Assembly: GCF_018129065.1 (NCBI RefSeq)
Contig: NZ_JAAEDM010000059.1
Location: forward strand, 1 to 32,112
Direction: 5' to 3'
DNA from: Neoroseomonas soli
GTDB lineage: Bacteria; Pseudomonadota; Alphaproteobacteria; Acetobacterales; Acetobacteraceae
DNA: 32,112 nucleotides
Shown here piece by piece: positions 7,863 to 14,544 of this stretch (the stretch's first letter is position 1; the number at the start of each line of letters is the position of its first letter). Under the pieces are notes generated by a model. It was not told the DNA's origin. It did no database searches and saw only the letters and a program-made list of their open reading frames with translations. A program made the translations under genes and the position numbers.

Positions 7863-9146
7863 TCAGCGCGGGTTCACGCCGCACCAGTTGGCGATGAACT
7901 TCGCGAGCGTCAGCGTGCAGCGGCGCAGGTCTTCGATCGAGGTGCGTTCGTCGAAGCCGTGGTTGCCCTCGCCCTTCGGCCCGTAGCAGAGCGCCGGGAT
8001 GCCGTAGTAGCGGCCGTAGTAGCGGGTGTCGTTCACCGCCGTGCTGCGCCGCTCCTCCATCGGCGCGCCATGCACCTCCTGGTGCGTGGCGGCGAGCACG
8101 GCCTCGGCCTCGCTGCCCGGCTCCAGCACGAAGCCGTCGGCCTGGAAGCCGTGCCAGACGATCTCGGGCGGGTTGTTGGCCATGAAGTTGTCGCCCTTCG
8201 CCGCGTCCTTCACGGCGCGCTCGACACCGGCCATGGCGTCCTTCACTTCCATCGAGGGAAGCAGGCCGATGCGGCAATCCACCTCGCACCAGGCCGGCGT
8301 GCTGCTGGCCCAGTCGCCACCCCGGATGATGCCCGGGTTGAACTTGATCGGGCTGGGAATGGCCGCATACCAGGGATCGGAGGCGGCAGCGGCGTTCAGT
8401 TGCCGCGTGTGCTCCGTCAGCGCCTGGATCAGGTGGATGGCCGACATGATGGCGTTCGTGCCCTCCTGCGCCCGGGCGACGTGCACCGGCACGCCACGGA
8501 CCCGCAGGCGGAACCACAGCGTCCCGGTATGCGTGCGGGTGAGGGCGTGGCCGGTCGGCTCCGGGATCAGCGCCGCATCGGCGCGGTAGCCGCGCAGCAG
8601 GGTCGAGAGGGCGCCGTTGCCGGTGCTCTCCTCCTCGGTCACGGTCTGGAGGTAGACGTCGGCCGCCGGCTCGAGCCCCGCCTCGCGCAGCGCGTCCATG
8701 GCGAAGACCATGCAGGAGACGCCGGCCTTCATGTCGTTGGCGCCGCGCCCATAGAGCCAGCCATCCCGCACCACGCCGGCATAGGGCGGGTGGGTCCACA
8801 TGTCCTCGGGGCCTTCCGGCACCACGTCGATATGGCCCTGCAGGATCAGGCTGCGGCCGGTCGGGTTCTTCGGCCGGTGCGCCGCGACGACCTGGACAGA
8901 ACCCGCCGCGTCCACGTCCACCATCGGGGCCGACTTCTCATGCCCGCCGAGGCCGACATCGGCGAGCGTGAAGCGGTCCACGGCGTAGCCGCGCCTGGCG
9001 AACTCGCGCGCGACCCAATCCTGCAGCGGCGCCTCCTCGCCGCGCCGGGAGGGAAAGCGCACCAGGTCCTGGAGAAAGGCAACCTGCCTGTCGAACACCG
9101 CATCGACGGCGGCGGCAATCCGATCAGGCGCGACGGAATCAGGCAT
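7863..9146 (-). CDS. M20 family metallopeptidase / ArgE-DapE family deacylase
   Basis: The product of 427 residues is a di-zinc amidohydrolase of the M20 family. From the ATG at 9146, metal ligand H105 lies in LQGHIDVVP and bridging D138 in GRGANDMKAG. The catalytic base and ligand pair E171-E172 lie in TVTEEESTGNG, IPEP follows, and the final ligand His is in GEGNHGFDER near the C-terminus. The central lid domain (RTHTGTLWFRLRVRGVPVH) is typical of ArgE/DapE/succinyl-diaminopimelate-type deacylases. The substrate is probably an N-acylated amino acid or small peptide. A GTG at 9162-9164 would add six residues; neither start has a clear ribosome binding site. It lies downstream of the solute-binding protein gene on the same strand, which suggests hydrolysis of an imported peptide or amide. 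Confidence 0.9.
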   Translation of the reverse strand: MPDSVAPDRIAAAVDAVFDRQVAFLQDLVRFPSRRGEEAPLQDWVAREFARRGYAVDRFTLADVGLGGHEKSAPMVDVDAAGSVQVVAAHRPKNPTGRSLILQGHIDVVPEGPEDMWTHPPYAGVVRDGWLYGRGANDMKAGVSCMVFAMDALREAGLEPAADVYLQTVTEEESTGNGALSTLLRGYRADAALIPEPTGHALTRTHTGTLWFRLRVRGVPVHVARAQEGTNAIMSAIHLIQALTEHTRQLNAAAASDPWYAAIPSPIKFNPGIIRGGDWASSTPAWCEVDCRIGLLPSMEVKDAMAGVERAVKDAAKGDNFMANNPPEIVWHGFQADGFVLEPGSEAEAVLAATHQEVHGAPMEERRSTAVNDTRYYGRYYGIPALCYGPKGEGNHGFDERTSIEDLRRCTLTLAKFIANWCGVNPR

Positions 9147-9182
9147 GAGGGCCGGGACTTTCACAACGTTGGGAGAACGGGC

Positions 9183-10742
9183 TCATTGGGCCGGCGTCGC
9201 GTGCAGGGCGTTGGTGTACCAGCTCGGCGAGGCATCGTAGCGCACGCGCGAACGCATGCCGGCCCAGCTTGCCTTGAGGTAGAAGACCGGGATCACCGCG
9301 ACGTCGTCCATGGCGATGTTCATCGCTTCCGCCGTCAGCGCGTCACGGCGCGTGCGGTCCATGGTCCGCAGCGCCTCGTCCAGCACCCGGTCCATCGCCG
9401 GATTGGAATAGTGCTGGCGATTGAAGGGCCCCATCCGCGTGGCGGTGTTGCGCGTCGCCACCACCTGCTGGAGCGTGATCGCCGCGATGTTGGAGGCGTA
9501 GGTCGTCATGAACATCGCGAAGTCGCGGTTCGTGGCGCGCGAGAAGACGGTCGCGGTCGGCAGCACCTCCACGGTCGTCACCACGCCGATGCGGGTGAAG
9601 CCCTGCGCGATGGCCTGCAGCACCTCGGCATCGCCCGGGAACCAGCCGTTCGGCCCGTGGATCGTCATCCGGAAGCCCTGGGGATAGCCGGCTTCGGCCA
9701 GCAGGGCGCGGGCGCGCGCGACGTCGTTGGGGATCGGCGCGCGGTCCGGCGCGCGGCCCAGGACGATCGGCGGGGCGAACTGCTCGGCCGGGCGGCCCTG
9801 GCCGGCAAGCAGCCGGTCCACGATGCCCTGGCGGTTGATCGCCATCGACAGCGCGCGGCGAACGCGCACGTCGCGCAGCGGGTTGCGGTCCAGCGGGCGT
9901 CCCTGATGATCGGTGATGAACGGTGCCTGCTCGCGCGTCGAGTCCGGGAACAGATAGGCCGTGCCGTTGGCGTCCGTGCTGAAGATCTCGATCCGCCGGT
10001 CGGCAGACAGGCGCGCCACGTCCTGGGTCGGGACGCCGTCGATCAGGTCGACGTCGCCGGAGAGCAGCGCCGCGACGCGCGCTCCCGCGCTCGTCACGAA
10101 GCGGATCTGCACCCGGTCCCAGGGAGCCGCGGCGCCCCAGAAGTTCGGGTTGCGCTCCACCTCCAACCGGTCGCCGTTGACGTAGGACACGTGCCGGTAG
10201 GCGCCCGTGCCGATCATGGCGCGGCCGGTGTTGAAGTCGGCCGTGGTCGCGTTCTCGTGCAGGCGGCGCGACAGGATCATCACCGAGGTCATCTCGCCGT
10301 CGAGGAAGGGCGAGGGCTCGCTCGTGCTGATGCGCAGGGTCCGCTCATCGACGATCGTCACGCCCGATACGGTGCGGACGGCCGAGGCGAAGGACCCCGG
10401 GCTGTTCGGCACGAGCGGGAGGCGCGCGAAGGAGAACGCGACATCCTCGGCATGCAGCGGCGTTCCGTCATGGAATCGCACGCCTTCCCGCAGCCGGAAT
10501 TCCCATGTCCGGTCATCGACGATGCGCCAGGACTCGGCGAGGCGCGGGACGATGCGGCCGCTGGTGTCGTAGTCGACCATCGGGTCGAACACCTGGCGGA
10601 GCAGCGCGTTGTTGCTGTTGGCCCGGTGGAAGTGCGGGTCCATGGCCGTCGGCACGGACTGGGCCGCGATGGTCAGGACGTTCTGGGCATGGGCCGACGT
10701 CGCTGCTGCGCAGAACATCGCGGCGAACAGAAATTTCTTCAT
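9183..10742 (-). CDS. ABC transporter substrate-binding protein, peptide/nickel (family 5) type
   Basis: This 519-residue periplasmic binding protein opens with a clear signal peptide (MKKFLFAAMFCAAATSAHA, cut before Q). It continues with AAQSVPTAMDPHFHRANSN and the family signature in LAESWRIVDDRTWEFRLREG plus VRFHDGTPLHAEDVAFSF. The C-terminal half (GFRMTIHGPNGWFPGD, then AIAQGFTRIGV) is typical of SBP_bac_5 proteins that bind peptides, glutathione or nickel chelates. The ATG at 10742 starts the signal peptide; a longer frame from 10784 is less likely. No permease or ATPase gene is present in the window, so it must share a transporter encoded elsewhere or be an orphan. A consensus TTGACA lies upstream on the minus strand at 10792-10797, though no good -10 is spaced with it. 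Confidence 0.9.
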   Translation of the reverse strand: MKKFLFAAMFCAAATSAHAQNVLTIAAQSVPTAMDPHFHRANSNNALLRQVFDPMVDYDTSGRIVPRLAESWRIVDDRTWEFRLREGVRFHDGTPLHAEDVAFSFARLPLVPNSPGSFASAVRTVSGVTIVDERTLRISTSEPSPFLDGEMTSVMILSRRLHENATTADFNTGRAMIGTGAYRHVSYVNGDRLEVERNPNFWGAAAPWDRVQIRFVTSAGARVAALLSGDVDLIDGVPTQDVARLSADRRIEIFSTDANGTAYLFPDSTREQAPFITDHQGRPLDRNPLRDVRVRRALSMAINRQGIVDRLLAGQGRPAEQFAPPIVLGRAPDRAPIPNDVARARALLAEAGYPQGFRMTIHGPNGWFPGDAEVLQAIAQGFTRIGVVTTVEVLPTATVFSRATNRDFAMFMTTYASNIAAITLQQVVATRNTATRMGPFNRQHYSNPAMDRVLDEALRTMDRTRRDALTAEAMNIAMDDVAVIPVFYLKASWAGMRSRVRYDASPSWYTNALHATPAQ

Positions 10743-10811
10743 GTGATCATTCCCGGCAATCCTGCGTGCAACCTGCCTGCCCAAGTTGAAATGTCAATCA
10801 AACGGCCGGAT

Positions 10812-10828
10812 CGCGGATCCGATCCGCG
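10812..10828. promoter_or_regulatory. 17-bp inverted repeat in divergent intergenic region
   Basis: CGCGGATC and GATCCGCG flank a single central C, giving an 8+1+8 inverted repeat between the divergent solute-binding-protein and Hint genes. A second perfect palindrome, GCACGATCGTGC, lies at 10867-10878. Both have the size of dimeric repressor operators. No regulator gene is adjacent, so function is inferred from symmetry and position. Confidence 0.4.
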
Positions 10829-10954
10829 CACTCGCGGGCCTTGAACCTGAAATCAGTTCGTTCGAAGCACGATCGTGCCGGCCATGGCCATCGTTGACCG
10901 CGGCCCGGCGCGGCCCGACCCTCGGCACAGCCTGCATCGCACTGAGGAGGATAT

Positions 10955-11572
10955 GTGACGGACGCCCTGCCGCCCCACGGCCTGCCGCTCGGCACCGCGA
11001 TCCTGACGCCGGCCGGCCCCGTCCAGGTGGAGGATCTCGCACCGGGCATGCTGGTGCTGGCCGTCTCGGGTGCCGGCGCGCCCTTCCAGCCGGTCGCGGC
11101 TGTCCGCCGCCGGCGCGTGCCTGGCCCCGCTATCCGCATCCGCGCCGGGACGCTCGCCGAGGGCGCGCCGCAGGAGGACCTGCTGCTGCCGGCGGCCCAC
11201 GGCCTGCTGCTGGACGGCGCGCTCGTCGCCGCCGAGGAGGTGGTGGATGGCTACGGCATCCTGCGGGAGGAGATGCTGGCGCTCGAGGTGGTGGACATCG
11301 TGCTCGACGGCCACGACGCGGTGCTGGCGGCGGGCGCCGCGGTGGAAACCGCCCCGCCGGGGCCGGACGTGCCGTCCTGCGCGCCGCGCCGCCCGGCCAA
11401 TGGCCCGTTGAAGGCGATGCTCGCCTGGCGGGCAGAGACGCTGGGCTGGGCCCCGCCATCCCCCGATGCTCCGGCGCCCGCGCCCGCGCAGGCGTCGCTT
11501 CGCCAACGGCTCACCGCCTCCGCGCTCGGGCCCCCAGGCCCGCCCGCTCCGCCCCTGCGCCCGCCGCGCTGA
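10955..11572 (+). CDS. Degenerate Hint (hedgehog/intein-like) domain protein lacking the catalytic Cys
   Basis: The 205-residue protein follows the order of the Hint_2 domain seen in the neighbour at 12942: GTAILTPAGPVQVEDLAPG, then a basic hinge (RRRRVPGP), AIRIRAGTLAEGAPQEDLLL with LPAAHGLLLDGALVAAEE, and HDAVLAAGAAVET. Where the neighbour has the nucleophile (CFTAG), this protein has GLPLG, so Cys is replaced by Gly at residue 9. Autoproteolytic splicing chemistry of the normal kind is therefore not expected. The C-terminus is a Pro/Ala-rich tail. Translation starts at GTG 10955 with AGGAGG four bases upstream. There is no signal peptide or RTX repeat. It may be a relic, or a regulatory or binding derivative of a Hint protein. 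Confidence 0.75.
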   Translation: MTDALPPHGLPLGTAILTPAGPVQVEDLAPGMLVLAVSGAGAPFQPVAAVRRRRVPGPAIRIRAGTLAEGAPQEDLLLPAAHGLLLDGALVAAEEVVDGYGILREEMLALEVVDIVLDGHDAVLAAGAAVETAPPGPDVPSCAPRRPANGPLKAMLAWRAETLGWAPPSPDAPAPAPAQASLRQRLTASALGPPGPPAPPLRPPR

Positions 11573-11586
11573 CCGCCTGCGCGGCG

Positions 11587-11615
11587 TTCCCCTGCCGCGG
11601 GGGCTGGCCTAGACT
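11587..11615 (+). promoter_or_regulatory. Putative promoter of thiolase-like gene
   Basis: TTCCCC (11587-11592), 17 bp, then TAGACT (11610-11615), ending 26 bp before the ATG with GGAGG in between. The -35 matches consensus at only three positions. Confidence 0.3.
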
Positions 11616-11641
11616 GCGCGAGACATCCCGGAGGATCCGCC

Positions 11642-12814
11642 ATGACCGAAGCCTGCATCGTGGGCTGGGCCCATTCCCCCTTCGGCAGGCTCGAGGACGC
11701 CCCGGACCTCGAGACGCTGATGGCCCGCGTCGCCCGCGCCGCGATCGAGGATGCCGGCATCGCGCCGGAGGAGATCGATGGCGGCTTCGTCGGCGTCTTC
11801 GGTGAAGGCTTCACGCCGCAGGGCTTCCCGGCCTCGCTCGTGCTGCAGTCCGTGCCGGAGCTGCGGTTCAAGCCGATCACCCGCTTCGAGAACGCCTGCG
11901 CCACCGGCTCGGCGGCGATCCACGGCGCGCGGGACTTCCTCGCCTCCGGCCGCGGGCGCTTCGCGCTGGTGGTGGGCGCGGAGAAGATGACCGCGACCCC
12001 CGGCCCGAAGGTCGGCGACATCCTGCTCACCGCCTCCTACCGCAAGACGGAGCAGGACATCGAAGGCGGCTTCGCCGGCGTCTTCGGCCGCATCGCAGAG
12101 GCCTATTTCCAGCGCCACGGCGACCAGTCCGATGCGCTCGCCGCCATCGCGGCGAAGAACCACAGGAACGGCGTAGACAATCCCTGGGCGCAGATGCGCA
12201 AGGACCTCGGCTACGAATTCTGCCGCACCGAGAGCGAGAAGAACCCCTATGTCGCCCGCCCGCTGAAGCGGACCGACTGTTCGCTGGTGAGCGACGGTGC
12301 CGCCGCGCTGGTGATGACGGATGCGGAGACGGCCAAGGCCATGAACAAGGCCGTGCGCTTCCGCGCCGCCGTGCAGGTGAACGATTTCCTGCCCATCGCC
12401 GCGCGCGACATCGTCCGCTTCGAAGGCGCGCGCGAAGCCTGGTCGCGCGCCTATGCGCAGGCGGGGGTCGGCGTCTCCGACCTTTCCTTCGTCGAGACGC
12501 ATGACTGCTTCACCATCGCCGAACTCATCGAATACGAGGCGATGGGCCTGGCGCCGGAAGGGCAGGGCGCGCGCGCCGCGCTGGAAGGCTGGACGGCGGC
12601 GGGCGGCCGTCTGCCGGTGAACCGCTCCGGCGGGCTGAAGTCGAAGGGGCACCCGATCGGCGCGACCGGCGTCTCGATGCACGTTCTGACGGCGATGCAA
12701 CTGACCGGTGAGGCCGGGGCGATGCAATTGCCGAAGGCCGATATCGGCGGTGTCTTCAACATGGGCGGCGCGGCAGTGGCGAACTACGTCAGCATCCTCG
12801 AACGGGCGCGGTGA
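11642..12814 (+). CDS. Thiolase family protein (acetyl-CoA acetyltransferase / SCP-x-like)
   Basis: The protein (390 residues) has the thiolase fold. The nucleophile is Cys86 in RFENACATGSAAIHG. The second active-site block is ETHDCFTIAELIEYE, and the C-terminal SKGHPIGATG has the catalytic His near 338. The NMGG strand near the end is typical of the SCP-x/lipid-transfer thiolase subgroup. That subgroup often has the more usual C-terminal CxG Cys replaced, as seen here (FNMGGAA). Such enzymes cleave or form 3-oxoacyl-CoA bonds, often on branched or steroid-like acyl-CoAs. No beta-oxidation partners are adjacent. A good GGAGG lies 8-9 nt upstream of the ATG. The gene sits between two Hint-domain genes without obvious functional link. 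Confidence 0.88.
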   Translation: MTEACIVGWAHSPFGRLEDAPDLETLMARVARAAIEDAGIAPEEIDGGFVGVFGEGFTPQGFPASLVLQSVPELRFKPITRFENACATGSAAIHGARDFLASGRGRFALVVGAEKMTATPGPKVGDILLTASYRKTEQDIEGGFAGVFGRIAEAYFQRHGDQSDALAAIAAKNHRNGVDNPWAQMRKDLGYEFCRTESEKNPYVARPLKRTDCSLVSDGAAALVMTDAETAKAMNKAVRFRAAVQVNDFLPIAARDIVRFEGAREAWSRAYAQAGVGVSDLSFVETHDCFTIAELIEYEAMGLAPEGQGARAALEGWTAAGGRLPVNRSGGLKSKGHPIGATGVSMHVLTAMQLTGEAGAMQLPKADIGGVFNMGGAAVANYVSILERAR

Positions 12815-12941
12815 CCGCGCCCTGCGATTTCGTGAATCAGCCGTTAATCCGATAAGTTCATATTGTGGAGGTTGATTTTCCCTTCACAGTAGAATTTCGG
12901 CTGCCGCTGGGGCGGCCCGATCGCTCGTGGAGGCTCGCGCG

Positions 12942-14042
12942 ATGTCCGGCACCTGGTATTCTCCCGACGGCGTTCCGCGCGATCCCAATGCGCCGACCGA
13001 GGATGCCGACCGCTATGTCGGCTCGGACGAGGCGGATCACGGGCTCGACTCCGATGGCTATCCGGTCGCCGTCGTCGGCGGCGGCCCCGGCGGGGATACG
13101 ATGGAGGGCCGAGGGGGTGACGATATCCTCTCCGGCGGCGACGGCGACGACCTCCTGTTCGGCGACGACGGCAACGACCAGCTGCAGGGCGGGCCGGGCG
13201 ACGACACGCTGAACGGCGGCGCGGGCGACGACTTCATGGATGCCCAGCCCGGCGACGACACGGTGATTGGCGGCGAGGGCATCGACACCGTCGTCTTCAA
13301 TGGCGCCCACGGCGACTACACCTGGGAAAAGGTGGAAGACGGCTGGATCGTCGTCGACCGCAATGTCAACGACGGCGACGATGGGCGCGACTTCGTCGCC
13401 GACGATGTCGAGTACGCCTTCTTCAACGGCTCGGAGGAACTGGTCGAGGTCCCCTGCTTCACCGCCGGCACCATGATCGCCACGCCGGAGAGGGAGAGGC
13501 CGGTCGAGGAACTTCGCATCGGGGACCCGGTGCTGACCGCCGACGGGCGCGCGGTGCCCGTGGTCTTCGCCGGGCGCAGCACGGTGCGGGCGCGCAGCGC
13601 CCGCGGCGCGCTCGGCACCCCCGTCCTGATCCGTGCCGGTGCGCTCGCCGAGAATGTGCCGGCGCGGGACCTGTACGTCTCCCCCCATCACGGCATGGTG
13701 GTGGACGGCATGCTGGTCTTCGCGAAGGCGCTGGTGAACGGCCTGTCGATCCTGGACGCGCCCGCACCGGCCGAGATCTTCACCTATTTCCACATCGAGA
13801 CCGAGGCCCACGAGGTTATCGTCGCCAACGGCGCGCCGACCGAGACCTTCTGCGACAACATCCCGCGCGAGGCCTTCGACAACCACGCCGAATTCCTTGC
13901 CCTCTACCCCGAGGGGCGCGAGATCGGCGAGATGGACCTGCCGCACGCAAAATCCCGCCGGCAAGTGCCGGCCGCGACGCTGACGCGGCTCGCCGCCCGC
14001 GCCGCGGAGCTGTGCGGCGCCCCGATGCGGGCGGCCGCGTGA
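12942..14042 (+). CDS. RTX calcium-binding repeat protein with C-terminal Hint domain
   Basis: The 366-residue protein has three parts. Residues 1-45 are an acidic leader without a classical signal peptide. Residues 46-117 hold about six Gly/Asp-rich nonapeptide repeats (for example GGDGDDLLFG, GGPGDDTLNG, GGAGDDFMDA) that in the RTX family bind Ca2+ and accompany type I secretion. Residues 171-310 are a Hint_2 domain starting at the presumed nucleophile Cys172 (CFTAGTMIATP), with SPHHGMVVDGMLVFAK carrying the block-B His and HEVIVANGAPTETF. The first in-frame start is GTG 12927, but GGAGG at 12929-12933 is spaced 8 nt from ATG 12942, which decides the start. Hint domains can cleave or splice; here no C-extein-like partner follows except a basic/Ala tail. 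Upstream DNA (12838-12900) is unusually A/T-rich. Confidence 0.85.
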   Translation: MSGTWYSPDGVPRDPNAPTEDADRYVGSDEADHGLDSDGYPVAVVGGGPGGDTMEGRGGDDILSGGDGDDLLFGDDGNDQLQGGPGDDTLNGGAGDDFMDAQPGDDTVIGGEGIDTVVFNGAHGDYTWEKVEDGWIVVDRNVNDGDDGRDFVADDVEYAFFNGSEELVEVPCFTAGTMIATPERERPVEELRIGDPVLTADGRAVPVVFAGRSTVRARSARGALGTPVLIRAGALAENVPARDLYVSPHHGMVVDGMLVFAKALVNGLSILDAPAPAEIFTYFHIETEAHEVIVANGAPTETFCDNIPREAFDNHAEFLALYPEGREIGEMDLPHAKSRRQVPAATLTRLAARAAELCGAPMRAAA

Positions 14043-14081
14043 GGGGTTCCCGCATGCCCGCCCCTGGCGCCGTCCATGCCG

Positions 14082-14229
14082 CCGGCAGTGCTGCCGGTGC
14101 GATTGGCGTGGCCCATGGGGCTTGCACCACCCATGGGTCATGCCAGTCCCATGCGATCGGCATGATCCGCGCCACCCACGAAGCATCCGGCGTCGGGATG
14201 GTCCTGCGGCAGGCGGTTTAGCGCGGATC
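14082..14229. other. Cluster of hairpins, candidate structured RNA or leader
   Basis: Five inverted repeats can be paired by eye: CCGGCA/TGCCGG (14082-14097, 4-nt loop), CCCATGGG/CCCATGGG (14112-14137, 10-nt loop) and TCATGCC/GGCATGA (14138-14165). A 9-bp stem GATCCGCGC/GCGCGGATC (14164-14172 with 14221-14229) encloses CATCC/GGATG (14184-14200) and CCTG/CAGG (14203-14213). The last three would form a three-way junction. GC-rich DNA gives some stems by chance and no known RNA family was recognised. Confidence 0.3.
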
Positions 14230-14242
14230 CCGATCAGGTGGA

Positions 14243-14260
14243 TTCACCCGATCGGGTGAA
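14243..14260. promoter_or_regulatory. Perfect 18-bp palindrome, possible operator
   Basis: TTCACCCGATCGGGTGAA is its own reverse complement. An imperfect copy of its right-hand part (CCCGATCAGGTGGA, 14229-14242) lies immediately before it, matching CCCGATCGGGTGAA (14247-14260) at 12 of 14 positions. The arrangement resembles tandem binding sites of a dimeric regulator upstream of the GGDEF-EAL gene. The cognate regulator is unknown. Confidence 0.45.
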
Positions 14261-14544
14261 GATGCTCGCACAAACAATGATCTGGAGCGGCGAACGTGAG
14301 CCGTGGCGAACGGAAGGCGCTCTGGCCTTTCTCGATGAAGCCTTGGGGCCGCCCGGCGAGGGGCGTCCCGACCCTTTCCGCCTGCCGATCCGCGGAACGC
14401 GAAGCGAAGGGCAAGCCGGGAGCCGACGGAGCCATGCGTTATCCATCCTTTGTTCATCCGCGCCGGGCGAGATTGGCAGCCGGAACCCGAACCGGCAGCA
14501 CCACGCCGGCGCCGAGGGGACCGGGTAAAGACGGACGGATCGCG

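Larger units (their letters stand above)
14043..14544. other. 502-bp intergenic gap, rich in inverted repeats, no supported gene
   Basis: No protein gene is supported. A 55-codon frame starting at ATG 14054 (MPAPGAVHAAGSAAGAIGVA...) lacks homology and a good start site. The frame of the GGDEF-EAL gene is open back to 14296, but those 83 codons are Arg/Pro/Gly-rich with no domain. The gap holds several inverted repeats, listed separately. Confidence 0.6.

Noticed and set aside
7812..10844. Very long plus-strand open frame (over 1000 codons) across the M20 and solute-binding protein genes
   Set aside because: It is rich in His, Arg and Ala with no domain and lies opposite two well-defined minus-strand genes. 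It is an artefact of high-GC antisense sequence.
14054..14221. Short open frame in the intergenic gap (55 codons, MPAPGAVHAAG...)
   Set aside because: No homology, no good ribosome binding site, and it overlaps inverted repeats that better explain the sequence pattern.
14243..14330. Possible c-di-GMP (GEMM) riboswitch before the GGDEF-EAL gene
   Set aside because: The conserved core sequence and GNRA tetraloop-receptor pairing of that class are not present.
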